A stretch of DNA of 64,000 bases from Lingula anatina (taxonomy: Eukaryota; Brachiopoda; Lingulata; Lingulida; Lingulidae): contig NW_019774103.1 of assembly GCF_001039355.2 (NCBI RefSeq), forward strand, positions 323,661 through 387,660. Reading direction: 5' to 3'. Shown here piece after piece: positions 12,101 through 39,063 of the stretch. Made by a program: the position numbers and the translations under genes. The notes beneath the pieces were generated by a model. That model did no database searches and was not told where the DNA came from. It saw nothing but the letters and a program-made list of their open reading frames with translations. Numbering within the stretch: the first letter of the stretch is position 1; each line of letters begins with the position of its first letter.

Positions 12101-13795
12101 GGAATGAGTGCAGAGAAGAACTTCTAAATATATGGGTGCACTGCCACTTGGATTTCTACCCCTTGAACATGTGCAGACACCTACACCTTGATATTTAATT
12201 CATACTGCAAATTGTCACATGCATTCATCATCTTCTTGTTACTTTCTCATTATTTATAAGCTAATGCTAAATATGACCTACTTCCAACACTTACAAAAAC
12301 AGCAACATCAATAAAAAAATCAATAGTTCATGTAGCCCAAATCTATAATGTAACAAAAGAAGCACCTTTATTTTTCCAAGTGCATAATTATGATTTTTTT
12401 CTAACCTGCATGAACCAAATTAACACTGCACACCAATGAAATCCTCACTATTAAATGTGCAGAAAATTTAATAGACTGTAAATTGCTAGGGGAAAGTTGG
12501 GTAATTCTAAACAGCAGTTCCCAGACTAAATGGCTGTGGATCGTGTATCTTTGTAATGTTAAATAAACTTGGCAAACCCCATTGATCAAGTCACCTCACA
12601 TTAACAGCCACCTGTCTTTAAAATGTCAAGCCCCCATGCTTAGATTTGCTATATTTACACTTGAGTCTGCTGTCTTAACTTAATAAAACTTTAAAACTAC
12701 AACTGGAGTTTCCAAGCCAATTCGTCATGCTTCAAATGCATGCTGCCTTTAATTGCAGTGTGCGGCCATCAGAAGGATAAGAGCCATGTACTCAGTTCTA
12801 CCTCCAGTAGAAAATTATATTCATTAAAAGGAGCTCTCAGTTCTGTAACATGCAGAAGGCTACCATATCAGTGGTCTTATCTTGTGGTTAATCAGCTGCA
12901 TTCCCCACACACCAAGTTGTCAAGGTGAGCCTGCTGGTCCAAAGTGTGTTTAACCATTCCGACTTAGATATCTAACCACAAGGGTAAATACTGCCAGTTA
13001 ATAGTCAAAGAAAATAGAACTTCTCAAATAATTACTGTTTAATGCTTATCAAATATTGCCTAAAATAGTCTTCCAGGTTCTGAATTAAACAAGTCTTGTT
13101 TTGTCACATAGTAGATTCTGGATAAAATCAAGACTTGTATGAATATTATTAGGCCAAAGAAAAAGTGACTTCAACCCGAAGCACACCTACTGCTCAGTTT
13201 TTCACTTTGTGTGTTACACTTCTCTGGCTCTCATTTAGTTGCACTTCCCAATCTCTCTCAATGACTTACACTTACTTCTAACTCAGTTATCCAAAAATTT
13301 TCCTTTTTCTTTTTGTAAAGTAAAAAGTGGCAAAGAGTTACTAGCACACTCACTTCTGGGCATTTCATTGTACATGGGTTTCAATCAGCTAATTTGAGCA
13401 CACATGGTTAGCTGAACTCCAACTGAGCTGTGAGCACAGTTGGGTACAATTGCAAGTTAAACCAAATTTGATGTAAAACAGCTGATTAACCCAAGTCTTC
13501 ATAGTCTTCTCTTTTTGAACAAATCGCACATACCAGAGGAAAAGGAACAAGCCTTAACTATGCATCCATAATATTATTACATATTTTTTAAGGTGCTCAA
13601 TCACTGGGACTCCATTACTTTCTTCTTATCACACAGAAAGTAGCAAATCTACAGGAGACTACTAGGCTGTCCTAGTAAGTGTTAACAGAATAGCATGCTG
13701 AACAAAACCAAGAAACTTAATTTCCAATCCCCAGAAACATGTGCTGCGAATGAATTCCAGCCAAATAAGAAACAAAGTGCTACTGTAAAATAGAT
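9150..13795. other. AT-rich intergenic stretch
   Basis: No gene is supported. A 183-codon open frame at 9336-9887 is Ile/Leu/Lys/Phe-rich and motif-free. A weak hairpin of about 13 bp arms (CTGCACTCA versus TGAGTGCAG) lies at about 12,081-12,114. Confidence 0.55.
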
Positions 13796-15274
13796 TTTAT
13801 TGTATGTATATAAGATTTGAAAATACATTGCTCTGTTCAACCACAAATTGATACTTTCTCAAAATTGCAGTATTCAAATGAATACAAATATGCTATTGGC
13901 TTAATATCAGACCTTCTTGGTCTTCTGTACCTTTTTTTAAAAAAAAATCATCAAAACAGGTGTCTTTTGCCCCATTAATATGGGAACACAGTCGCAACTT
14001 CCCACTTCTTCTACGGACACCACAGGGGCAAATGGCAGAATGCTTTTGATATGTTGCTGGACTAACATGGTGATATCTTACAACAACTTTATCCCTGCAT
14101 GGGAAATTAAATGCAATAATAACACATCTCTTAACGTTTTTGCCCTTCAGTCAATCAATCAATGTATCTGACAGTAAAATTTACTGGCCACCTACCCAAG
14201 TGGAAATTTGATAAAAATATCACAGTTTAGCAATGTCTGCATACATGGCATACACATTCTGTTGACGTGCAACAAAAACAAATAGCTTTGACTAGCTTCT
14301 TCAACAATGATTTACTCCTGCACATTTTGTGAAGATGAATACAACAAAAATTACATGTGAACCTTATTGGCATCAAGTCTTGTTCACACATACAAAAAAG
14401 ACATCTTCCAACTTGAAATCATGGGCACAAATGATCCATTAGCATACTAAATTTCAGTTATATACACACTGAATATACAAAAAAAGTGCCTTTAATCTAT
14501 AGCTTACATATGAATAATAATATACACCTTGCATGCCTGCTCTACAAAATATGCTTCAAAATATTGCTTAAATTTTTTACTAACTCAACCTTTTTTGGGT
14601 ATAGACTTACTGTCTAATCATACATCGGTTACTGTCCAAAACTTATTTCTTTGCTGATCAACAAAGTTTAAAAATACTGGACAACTGTCTTTGGCATTGA
14701 TATATATGACAACTATCAGCAGCTACCTGTTGCAAGTACTTCACAAAAATGGTAACGACGAGACAACACAGTATTTACCCATACTATTTCAATATTTCAC
14801 TTGTATATTTTAAGCTGCCTCCAAATTACACACATAAAAAATAAGTCCCCTTGCAACCTATAACAGCAAAAAGAATACCTGAGAATGTTTTAAGAGACTG
14901 CCACAGTAATAGAACATACTGTCCATGAATGTGCTATGTGCAGGTCAGATTTCTGATATAGGTTGCAAAGGGTTAATTTGCCATAAATGTGTCTATTTTC
15001 CATCTCTGCCTTAATTTCTGACTAGAATATTAATACCGTCCCATCAGCAGCCTGTTCTTGGCAAGGATTATTCTATTTTGGAACTTTTTTGCTTTGTGAA
15101 AATGAACACAATTGCTTTTCCCCTAATTGCTGATTCTTGGACAATACAATGTAAATATAAATAAATAAAATAAACAAAACGTTCCCCAGTTTGGGCCATT
15201 CCACAAACAATTTTTTTTTATAATTAAAAAAAAAATCAATAATTAGAAGAGTCCAGTCAATATTACAAGTCTGA
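13796..15274 (-). other. probable 3' untranslated region of TENT5
   Basis: This is AT-rich sequence directly downstream of the TENT5 stop codon. A candidate AATAAA polyadenylation signal on the minus strand lies at 13,796-13,801, which would give a 3' UTR of about 1.5 kb. A closer signal may be used; no transcript data are available. Confidence 0.4.
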
Positions 15275-16489
15275 CTAGCATGGCACATGCTGACTGCAAG
15301 CCGGGCACATCACAGGAAATGAGGACTGTGAGGGAACATAGTTATTGTAGCCATAGTAGTTTGTGTATGGTCCATAGAATACTTGGTCAACTATCAGATC
15401 ATTCTGCATATCAAACTGCTGCATCTGAATGTGCTTGTTCCGCGCCTTGCGTTCTTGATTCACCAGCACTTCGTATGCCATTTGCTGAATAAGGTTCAAG
15501 GTCTGCCGACGTTCATGACCCATCAAGCAAATAGTACTTTCATCAATGACTTTATACAATTTTTGCAAGTATTCATACTGCATTGTATCATCTCCATTGA
15601 AGTGATTGGTCAAATAGTTTGCTAGTTTCTGTTCTTGTTGGGTTATGTCACTGAAATCAATAAAAAATCGTGAACACATATACCGCTGCATGGCACCAAC
15701 TTCTTCCATTTTTGCAGGTCTATAACCTCGAACTTGAAGAAAGCAATACTTCATCAGGCCCCCACCACGGATCTCCTCGGGCTTATTGGTAGCAATGAGC
15801 TTCTTGTTTAAGTGGTACAAAGCTTCATTGAAGTTACCATACACACTCTCTGCAATGACTGTTGGGTAGAAATTCTCACTCATGCCAACCTCCTCCCCTG
15901 ACGTGGATGAGATCTCGTAGAATTTGAGCAGACTATCCAAATATATCTGGAATGAATCTACACTGAACTCGTACTGTCTTTTCATAGTGTCTACGAATTT
16001 GAGCTCAACATTCTTGCCCTTGTTGTTTGATAATGATATCAAACTCCAGCGGTCGGAATGATTGCACACTTTCACCATTTTCTGAACATAAGCCTCTTTT
16101 AGACTACAAGTACTCATCTTCTCTTTATTCACACCCTCTGGCAAGAAATCCAACAGACAGTCCAAAACCGCATGTTTAGTTTTCTGCATGTCGTTCGTCG
16201 TCCCCATGTCGACACCAAATATCAGATCCAAATCGCTGTATATTTGACCGTTCTCAGATCTCCCGATCACGTAACTAGCAGCACCTCCGTTCAGACGGAT
16301 ATCCCTGATATGAACTCCATCAGCTTTAAGTTTGTCCCGCACCATTTTTACGAGATCTTTCAACTTGATATCAAGTGTAGGAAAGTTACCTCGGCCATGG
16401 ATGGGTATCTCGTTTTCCATCACCTCGTTCAAACGCCGAAGTTGCTCAAAAAACAGGACCGCCTGGCTGCTGGACACTTCCGAAGCCAT
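15275..16489 (-). CDS. TENT5: TENT5/FAM46 terminal nucleotidyltransferase
   Basis: An uninterrupted 404-residue frame that matches the metazoan TENT5 (FAM46) family of non-canonical poly(A) polymerases, which extend poly(A) tails of selected mRNAs. The nucleotidyltransferase core is clear: a GG motif ([11 protein letters not shown], about 66-76), the metal-binding pair in YSDLDLI (Asp86, Asp88), and the third acid in NVELKFVD (Glu162). Family-typical blocks follow: [62 protein letters not shown] and [11 protein letters not shown]. The length is close to vertebrate paralogues. The C-terminus is divergent, Tyr/Asn-rich, and ends [10 protein letters not shown]. The start is the first ATG. A CAG acceptor on the minus strand just upstream (exon starting about 16,519) suggests a 5' UTR intron. 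Which vertebrate paralogue is closest cannot be told here. Confidence 0.95.
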   Translation of the reverse strand: MASEVSSSQAVLFFEQLRRLNEVMENEIPIHGRGNFPTLDIKLKDLVKMVRDKLKADGVHIRDIRLNGGAASYVIGRSENGQIYSDLDLIFGVDMGTTNDMQKTKHAVLDCLLDFLPEGVNKEKMSTCSLKEAYVQKMVKVCNHSDRWSLISLSNNKGKNVELKFVDTMKRQYEFSVDSFQIYLDSLLKFYEISSTSGEEVGMSENFYPTVIAESVYGNFNEALYHLNKKLIATNKPEEIRGGGLMKYCFLQVRGYRPAKMEEVGAMQRYMCSRFFIDFSDITQQEQKLANYLTNHFNGDDTMQYEYLQKLYKVIDESTICLMGHERRQTLNLIQQMAYEVLVNQERKARNKHIQMQQFDMQNDLIVDQVFYGPYTNYYGYNNYVPSQSSFPVMCPACSQHVPC

Positions 16490-16959
16490 GGTCAGTCCTT
16501 GAATGGATGGGGGTTTACTCTGAAAATGAATGACAATGTCAATATCAGGAAAAATTCGGAGCCAGAACGAACAGCTGTCAAACGCTACCCATCCCTCGCA
16601 TAAAACTACCGACTTTGTCGTCCTTGGAATAATTGACTTTTTGCCTATACACAGATCAATCCGCGCTCACTGACAGATAACGAACTGTTGAAAAATTATA
16701 AAGTTTATAAGATTGAACATACCAAATGTGCTCACAGGTTGTTAGGTCCTACTTATTACTCCGTTAATGCCAAGGAATTTTAAGATCTCAGCTGTACACC
16801 CGTGACTATATTTTATCGCGCATGAACCTAGGTATCACTAAAGTGATGCGGCTAGATAACACGACACTAGCGACACTTCTGGCCAATATTGCACAATTGC
16901 GTGAAAGTCCGACTAAAATCAATACAGTAGCTTGGTAACAATATTGACCCTTTAATTAC

Positions 16960-16967
16960 TGACGTCA
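16960..16967. promoter_or_regulatory. palindromic CRE/ATF-type site TGACGTCA
   Basis: A perfect TGACGTCA lies about 470 bases upstream of the TENT5 start codon, outside the coding region. Known CREB/ATF proteins bind this octamer. Whether it works for this gene is unknown; a second copy lies at 21,520-21,527. Confidence 0.3.
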
Positions 16968-19900
16968 AATAGGACAGTGATTTATAATAATTTCACAGTG
17001 TTCATTTAAGCATCTACCTCATGTGATTCCTTGAAATGGTATTTTAACACAAGGAATTAGACCCCTGTGGTCGGTATATACAGTATGTTTCGATAAACGG
17101 GCTTTTCATAACAAGGCAGTAACGAAACGACGCGGCCTTATTATATTCACGATAAGAATGACGTTAAAAAGTTCCCCCACTTAACTTACATATGACACGT
17201 TTCTGTTTGAATTCATTGGAAAAAATTACTGCCGGTAGACAACCATGAGTTCCTACTGGGGTATAAAGCTCATTTCATTTTCTAATCGAGTTTTAATTTC
17301 TGAACAGAAAAATACATAGGTGTTGGAATTCAACTTTAAATAAATAATCTTTATATCATATTTTATATCATTTTATATAAAAATAGGCGTCAGCAGTTAG
17401 TTCTTTTAGGTTCAAAAAGCTTAGTAACATCGGTCCATTACGACTTAAACATGTTGGAAACCCATTATATTGTGCAGTCTTTTGATCTCTTGGCACCGAT
17501 GCAGAGACGGGTGAAATCCAAAACACCTGTTGCTTCCACAATCTGTCATGAGATAAGTTAGCATGTTTCAGAAATATCCCACACTAAAAAAAGTTGAATA
17601 TATGTGTACTCAGTGTGCTGGACATTTTTTCGAAATTCGAAATAAAATAATTTAATTGACACGCGGCAAGATATATCGCAAACCCAAAGTAAATCCCAAT
17701 TTGAAGTACAGTGCCTCTGTCAGAATTCGGGCCAATTTTCGTAGCTCGAACTCAGTTCAAGTGGAGTCTGCCTCTGAAATGCACAGCCCACTTACCTGGC
17801 AAAGAAAGTATGCTGTTCACACAAAAGCCTCTATATGAAATGACACAATCGTCCAAGTACAGGCAATAAATGTCGGATAGAGCCAGCAAGCTTAGGGTAG
17901 GGTGTCCGAGATGCACTAGATGCAGAATGTTCCTCTGTGAAGTCACAAGTGTTCTTTTGAGTACATACCATACAATATGTTCAAATGCGAGCGCCCTCTT
18001 TAGTTGCTCCTTACATATTAAGGATGACGCTGTGAAAGTCCTGCCGTCTGGACAAATATCTGCAATATAATTGGTCGCCTTTCTTTCCGCCGCGCAATAT
18101 ATTGATTTTTCAAGAACTATCTTACGCACACACTTGTTCTTCAATGAATGAAACGTCACATTTACGTCAGTCAATTATTTAGCGGCATGTTATAACTGAG
18201 CCGTCCAGCTCTCAGCAACGAAATGAAATGCCACAAAGTGACAATATCTCATTTGTAGATCTAAAAAAAGATCGGTTTGGATAGAGGTGCTTTAATAGTC
18301 TATTCTCGGTTGTCATAGGCCTGTCCAAACTGCTCGATTACATCCTTACCATATTGTAAGGTTGAGTAACAGAATACATATTTTGTGAAATAGTGGCGCG
18401 TCGACATCTCTGAGAAGGGAGCAATAGATAACTGTAGACAGAACCTAGGGCGGAATGCGGGTTACGGTTATGCTTATTCAAGCACATATTTCTGGTCATT
18501 CCCCTGGTGTCCGTGGAAATAAGCATGGCTACAGACAAGACTGCTGGGAGCTGCGGGTCGCAATGAGTTATTTCTCATTCGATGATTTCAATATCATTCG
18601 CGCATATCTCGCTTTCCCTTTTTCTACTTGTATCACTCACATATAACTTTATAAAAGTCACTATTTAATCTAGAAGAGATATCTTTTTAATCAAAATGTT
18701 TTTCACGATATCGCCTCTTCCTAATTAAATCCAGGAAATGCCTTATTTTGTGAGCTAGGATTTATACCTATAAATATGAGAACGAAGGGGCAGTAATTGG
18801 TCAGAGGACAGAATAATAATCATTCTAATACGATGTACATCGTGAATTGCGCTTAGCGCTAAATATTGAAACCTCTGTAGTTTCAACTTCCCTCTCTGAC
18901 GTGGGTGAAATCGATTTTCGTCAATTGTTCATAGAGAAACAGAATTAATAACCTACAGGATGATTTGCGTACCACGCACTAAAAACGATCGATATGGGAC
19001 TTCCACATCAAAACAATTGCCGGTTGGGGCAGGTTTCCCCTTGACATTAGGGAAAGCATAAAAAATAACTATTCAAACGTAATTATTTTCATTTAGATGT
19101 GACCGGAGATGAATCTCAACTCCGAAAGTAAAAATAAACCAATGTAATAGGCCGAACGTGATGAAAATTAAATATTACCTTTGGAAAAGAAATGCTTTGC
19201 ATTTCCTTGTTGTAATCAGTCGTGCATTGTATACTATTGTATTCCGTTTATTATTTTAACTAATGACGGATTTCTTTCGTTTGGTGAACACAGAAACAAT
19301 TTTACACGGATAATTCAGAGAAAAAATTACTTAAAAAACTTGTGACGGAAAATATTTATATTAATATCAGAGATACATGTAACATTATACCCAAAGGCAA
19401 TCGAAATACATGTATCAACACTTTCTTTAAAAGTGATTTTATATGATCTTCTTGAGCACAGTTCAAAATAAAGGATAAACGTTCGGATTTTCAAATGGTC
19501 ACTCGCCTCTTCAAGAAGGCGGTTGTCAATTAAAAACAACTTCAAATTTCTCGATATACTTAGGACCTACGACTTTGCTATTGGAAATAGAGGACGTCAA
19601 ATGGCATGAAAATTAATACCGTCATTTTTTATTTAGTAATATTGGTATGTAACCCGGAGAAATATATAATGTAGCTGAATGTCTTTGGAGACTACTTTCT
19701 TCTACTACTAGTCTATTCTTGCCATTTTCAAACCTTGTTTAAGAAAAGGAAAATATAAGATTTACCTTTGGAGATTCCTCGCATTTCCACTGATTTAATT
19801 TTAGCATTCCTTTTTCGTTCAGTGGCATTTACCACAAAAACATTGTGTAAGAACGGGAAAATATAGCATTTAGCCTTATGTCAACTTCGGAAATTCCCTT

Positions 19901-21030
19901 CACTTTACTTTCACCATCTTCCCCGATACTATGGAACACGTAATTTGCTTATTATTTACGGGATAATATATCGGTCTCAAAAGTTCTTTTTAACCTGGGG
20001 GAAATCGCCTTTGTGATTTGATGATCGAGACTACTAGCGACAGTTGGTTACCCGCCACGGGAAAATCTCACTGATTATCGGAACTTTATTTAGCTCCTGT
20101 GGCGAACAATAATGAAGAGTAGAACAATAATGAGGTCTCTTGTGAGTCACCGTTATATGTATTTATGTTGCAACGGTTTCCAGGATTCACCATTTGTGCG
20201 TAGGCTGAGGGTTGTCAGTCTCCCAGAATCGTCAAATTGCACTGCCGATAACCACAGTGTATACATTCTGATTCAATATGGGTTACTTTCCAAGTGTTTT
20301 CACACCATCTTTATACACAAATTTTATAATTGTACGCTATTCACTTACTATTAAATATCTATATATCTTTTCATTGAATAATTTACATACATGTATCTGT
20401 CATTCAGTGCGAGATTTTCATTCTGAAGAACCCGTCATATTCCACGTCAACTAGTTCGCGCTTATCGCGATTTATGTTGTGCATCTTTCTGCTCGGTGAA
20501 ACGTAATAAAGAGTTTGTTTATCACTGAAAGAGCGCCGCTGTGGGCACTTTCTAAGTCCATATTTAAGTAAATTTTACAAGAAGAAATGTCGTAGCTGGA
20601 CTTAAAATGGTAAACTCAGAAGTTTTCTCTGTAAAGGATATGCACACTGGACTACCATATAGAAGAAAAAGTGCACTGTTAAATTTAAATCTCGTTTATC
20701 CCTAAACACCGAAAAGTAAATAACAGTGCTGATTAAAATATCAAACTTGCATTTAAACCGATACCAAACTTAGCTGAACACACAAAGTGTCTATTTTTAA
20801 ACAGTCAATATCGATTTCGGCAAATTTATCACCGACCTTCTATAAGCGACGTGTAAGGATATGTCACATACACATAGATAACCTTTGGTATTGATGGTGT
20901 ATTTTTAGTGACAAGTCTGTACTTGTTTCTAACCCTGGGGAATATTACGGAGTGTCGTACGTGAGATAGTGATTTCCACGCGTCGTGGTTGACCAGTCTT
21001 AAAATAAATGTAAGAAATATATACATCCAC

Positions 21031-21292
21031 TCAGGGGCGGGTCCAGGATTATTTTTAAGGGGGGGGGGGGTAGGAATGACAAGCATCGAATGCGAAGCCA
21101 ACCCTCGCCCCCTTGGCATGGGGGTTGGCATTGGTGTTTTGGGGGGCAAACAGTGCCATTTGGTACGGTTTAGAACTGATTCAGCTAGTCAAAATTCTAA
21201 TTTCAAGAGGGGAATATCGGTGTTTTTTCATAAACCAAAGGGGGTGGGGTCAGCCCCCCCCCCCCCGACTCCTCTCCCTAAATCCGCCACTG
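21031..21292. mobile_element. small MITE-like element with GGGGCGG termini
   Basis: The left end TCAGGGGCGGGTCCAGG and the right end CTAAATCCGCCACTG form imperfect inverted repeats. TCCAC flanks both ends (21,026-21,030 and 21,293-21,297). The interior has long G and C runs next to the termini. A related element with the same terminal word is at 29,813. Superfamily unassigned. Confidence 0.7.
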
Positions 21293-24200
21293 TCCACCAT
21301 CAAGTTAAATGTAATGAAACGCATGAACAAAGTCTAGTCTTGAGGCCATAAATCTAGCAAGACATTTAAGTCTTCATAAAAATCAAAAAGTGTTACATCC
21401 CTGTTAACCATTTGGTGACACCTCTGCCTGAAGATTTCTGGCATGTTTTTAAGACTTCATAATAGAAAAACAAGTGTTAAATGGATGGAAAGTCGCCGCC
21501 TAAATTTATGGACGTGCTGTGACGTCACCAGTACGTCGCCAAGTGCTGCAACGAACCCGTTAAACGTCAAATAAAGATGTGTTACGGGTACATATGTACG
21601 TATTACCCTCACCCTTCCCATACACTTTTATGACTTCTCAAACGGGTTTCAGCAAACGGACCAAGACGTCTTAGATGAGCACCCAAGAACTACAACGGTT
21701 GAAGGACTAATGGTTTTTCAAACGTATAGATTGAAAAACATCTTTTTATAAACGTCAATTGGCCGAGTTTGGGGTATATTCAGGCCACAACGCATCGTTT
21801 TCTGGGTGCCTTATTCCAAAACTTAGATCTAAGAAGAATATCTAGGTATATCAAAAGCGTCTTACAGACGTAAGACCTCTACACATGAACGTTTTCCATA
21901 CCAGAAGACGTCAAAGATGTCACAGTTACCAGAACATAGTCGACTGGGTAGTAATTACGTTCATGCCGCAGCGTGATCTCTTCTCACATCTCCAAACATA
22001 CATGTATCGTGTTTACAGCGTTGGACTTTTTCAGATCGATCAACCCGAGAAACCCTGACAGTATTAAATCGGTACAATGCCGGCATAAGATAAACAACCA
22101 ATATCGTCTCTTGAACAAATATATACAAATAACGCTCAATGTTTGCCTATACCATTAGTCCACCTCACCTCTGAAAACTAAAATAATTGCATCATGACAA
22201 TAGGTATTTCATCTGCCAACAAGTTTTACTGCTTTTGCCTCACAGATTTGCGGGTTACTTGGACACAAGGATTATGGAAAGATTACACAAACATACAGGA
22301 GATGTACGTTTCTAAAATTTATTATTCTATTTTTACAAAATGGAAGGCAAATATAATTTTAAAGGGATTTTGTCAAGTCTGCATTCTCCTTTTCTAAGAA
22401 AACTCATATCTGCATCTTGAATAGGAAATGTAATTGACATTTACTCAGTCGTCTCATATTGGCACTGTTAAAAAGGCATTTTGGAACGCTTAAAACATGA
22501 GCCCTTCCGTGCATCGTTTTCTTTAAGGACCAAATCCTGTTTTTATTTACATATCAATTTTATAAGTAAACAAGTGCTTCGTCAGATGATTGTTGGAAAA
22601 TATACACATAATCCAAAGATTTATTAGATAATTGATTACTATGCTTGTTATGCACAATAACAACTCCCCAAAAATTCTCAAATTTCCGACAAAATCAAGA
22701 AAACATCAAGAAAACGTAAGATGCGACAGTTTCTTCGTCCGGTGTTTTCCCAGCTACAGTCACTTTCTTCTCTTTAACCAACTAACTAAGGCCCATATCC
22801 GAAAGATAGCAAATCCAAGCCCAAGTTGCTGGAGAAGAAAAAAAATTGCCAATCAATAGTTTTCACGGTAAGTATTTATTTATAGTAACTGCCCGAAGAC
22901 TGATCAACAACGTGATAGCTTTGACCTAGTGCTGTTTACGTCAACATGTCCATCCCAGAACATTATTCAGTCCTCACAGTTAATAAGTTAATCTCAACCA
23001 CTTAGTTTTGTGTCAGTCAACAATACCGGGAGCACTTAATCTGAACTCAATATTCAATATGATTTTCTCATATGACAGGTCCCCAAAATAAAGTCTTGTG
23101 GAAAACATGTTCATGCTGTTGGTGAAAAAATACCGTGGGTTTGAGGGATGGTGTCACGATCTAGTGGTAAATTGCAGCACGCAATGAGTGGGCGTCTCGC
23201 CGGGAATTGACACCTGCACCAAAGAGACGTCATTGCAATTATGTGACACAATAGTTAACAGGACAGCTAAAGCAAGTGACAGGACGGAGAGCGACTTGAA
23301 CTGGTTGTGTACGAAAAGAAGAGATCGAAATACTTTTAGTGGTAGCCGAGATTGCATTAAACAGTTTCTTCATCTACTTTCCATTAATTTTTAAAAGGGA
23401 TTTTTTAAAAGTCTCTGCAATACGAGAAGTCACACTGCACTAAAAGCCATTGCATATCAATAAGATAGATGGTTTACCTATTAAACCCCCCCCCAATACA
23501 TGAAGTTAGCTTAACTCAACAAAATCACCAGGACGAACGCACAATTAGTATTTCAACCAAAAAACTTAATATTGAAAAAGATTTAATTTGGTTATCACTC
23601 AAAAAGGTAGTTTCTGGCCAATCTTAACATTCATTATAAACTACATATGGGGACTGAGTTATGAAACCCCATTCATATGAAATCACAAAACTACTGCTGT
23701 AAACAAAAACTGTGATAGCAGTGTCATTTCAGACCAAATATTTGTTTCCAAAAATAATATACAACATATCTCAGTTACACCGCAGTCCTTAGCTGTTCTT
23801 CACAAAGAAGTCAATTTGAGTCTGAACTATCACTCCCTTTATCTTTCTAAAACAATATTTATTCTAGGTCTACTTACACAGTAACAGTCGGACATTTATC
23901 TGACTAGAAAAGCACTGCTTGTCATTACTGATATGCTTATCTTAAAAGTAGTTCCCACAGGTGGATGAGCCTGGAAATTCCCAACTTGTCATTGCTGAAT
24001 TTAGAATAGGCTTGGTTCTATTTATGAATGATAAAAACTGTTCAACACACACACACACACATCTTAGTTGTCCTATTTCTTGATACTTTTGTCTGAGCTC
24101 ATTTGGCTTTCTAAATCCTTCACATTCATTCAGCCAATTATTTTTCATTCAAACTGATGAATGTATGCCAAAAACAGAAACGGGTAAGTGGAACTGAATT

Positions 24201-24350
24201 TTTACTGGAAGGGGAGATGGGGTGGCAGGGTGGCAGGGTTAGTGTCCTAAATCAAATTCAGGACTTTATCATTTGTGATTTTCAGTTTGGCCTCATTCGT
24301 TGATAACCAAGGGAAGAAATAGTGCAGTCATTACAAGTAATATCAATATT

Positions 24351-24353
<3 letters not shown>

Positions 24354-24393
<40 letters not shown>
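24354..24393. repeat. (GT)n microsatellite
   Basis: About 20 GT units. Confidence 0.95.
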
Positions 24394-24395
<2 letters not shown>

Positions 24396-25552
24396 TTAAT
24401 ACGGGATCTGCAAGAAAGCTTGAAAATTTATTTTTAATTTTTGTCCATTAGCTGGTTATGCTGATTTGCCTATACTTTATCAGTTTCAAAACATTTTCTC
24501 TTCACCACCATGACAAAAATGGATCCTGTGAGCAAATAAACTGTCCAAACCATAAAACATTGTTTACGAAATAGTGTCATAATAGGCAGTACAATTCCAA
24601 GCAGTTGCAGTAAGCACAGAAAGAAGTATCCAGCATCAGCAGGCATGTAGTAATATGTACTGTACCCCCCAGTAGTTTACATCTGGAAATTAATAGAATA
24701 GGGAAGCTTCTGGAAGTTTCTACAGATTACCATGATCTAACAAATTCTAGAATGTTCTCTTGATTATCACAAGGCACAATTATCAGGACCATTTAACTTC
24801 ATTTCACATAACATGTCATAAAAGGAGACACAACTGCAGAGGGTACAACTAGTACTTAAGGGACTAAAAATCCTGTGTAAAGTTAACTCATAGGTTATAG
24901 TGTGCTTTAATCATAAAGATTTTCTGTTACTTGTTGACAATAGAAGCACTTTGCAGTTATTACTCCATGTGTTGATGCATATAAATGTACAAATTAAATA
25001 TTGTTTTCTTCAACTGCTTTTACCATTGCCATTAAAACCTGTCTTAAATGCTGGTTATTATATAAATGACATCTGGTTTATCTGAACCAGCATTTTTAGT
25101 CATGAAATAGTACATAATCTCAAGCAGATGCATCTGTAAGTATTCATACAAATATTTATATATCAATCAGTTTCCACTTTTTTATTTTAATACAGCTGTA
25201 TGAACTATTTTGAAGCTTTTCATACTCATTATTCAGACTGAGATTCCTCTAATCACTTTAAAGTTTTCAAGGTAGCTGACACATACAAGCAGCAATTGAA
25301 AACATAGGTAATATGAAGTTTTTTCATGCTACCATGCCAGGCTTAAATTGGCATGTCTAAAATAGCATCCATGACAACTATTCAAGATTGACCACTTAAA
25401 AATGAATTATGTTTTGTTGTTGTCTTTTTCATTTGTTGAAAAATTGTCAACAGGCTAAAATAATGCAACTGTAGCCAGTCTAGTATGAAAAAATGTATTC
25501 ACTGACAAACAGGAAGGTTGGACTTCTGGTTACCTACGGCACAATCGATATT

Positions 25553-38231
<12,679 letters not shown>

Positions 38232-38983
38232 TGTGGAATCACAGGATTAAAGGGAGAAAACCTTACGTGTCAGAACACGTTCCGGTCTTTTATAGACTCA
38301 CAAAGTCCATAGCTGGTATAGCCAGATTGACATTAACTGACAAAAACTGATTTCTCCACCTGTAGCGATTCATAACATGTGCGCCAAAGTGATCCAGTTA
38401 GTGCACGCTAGATGGCGTTGGAATCAAGGCAAGATAAGAAACTTGGTGGACTTTGTGTTGAATAGATTGTGCTTGATGTGATCGTTTGTGACTGGCATGT
38501 CATATTGATAGGCAACGTTTTAAAGACCACATAAAACGATTTAAGAATACCACTCTAGGCTACGAAATTCATATATACCCCTTAGAGTACTGTAATGACT
38601 TTTTAATTTAATTTAGTATAAATTATAATTATTATTATTAAATTTATGTTTATTGGTTCATTTGTTTATTTATTTGCACTTTGGTGAACTGGTGTGGTAT
38701 TCCTTAGTGATTTTGCATGGTTTTAAGGTTCAGTAACTGATCAAGATGCCAGCCAAGCGTGAGCATGACTGGTCAGTTATTTCAGTTTATTTTAGGTGAA
38801 CCTGGTTTGATACGGTCTCGGGACTTACTATTCTTTTTTTATTTCATTTGCTTTTAATTTTTTAATTTGTATACCTTTAGACCTGGGTGGGTAACAATGT
38901 CCAATGCGGACACAGTTCAAGTAAGAAACTAAGAGTACGATTTGGAAAAGAAAGCAAAATAGGAGTTTCAGAAAAAATAAAGG

Positions 38984-38984
38984 C

Positions 38985-39061
<77 letters not shown>
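38984..39061. repeat. (TA)n(GA)n compound microsatellite
   Basis: A short TA run passes into about 32 GA units. It lies between the 5' end of ORC3 and the 3' end of DERA. Confidence 0.97.

Positions 39062-39063
<2 letters not shown>

Larger units (their letters stand above)
16620..25550. other. intergenic region between TENT5 and ORC3
   Basis: About 9 kb with no supported coding exon on either strand. The first few kb, which should hold the TENT5 promoter, have more CpG than the introns. It includes one MITE-like element (21,031-21,292), a GT microsatellite (24,354-24,393) and a short CA run near 24,047. The ends of genes outside the window cannot be ruled out, but none is visible. Confidence 0.55.

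Noticed and set aside
12081-12114. Small hairpin CTGCACTCA / TGAGTGCAG
   Set aside because: The arms are short and imperfect, and such hairpins are expected by chance over 64 kb. I found no supporting context.
23150-23260. GC-richer stretch examined as a possible tRNA
   Set aside because: I could not find a T-loop GTTCRAN-type box paired with an A box, nor a cloverleaf.
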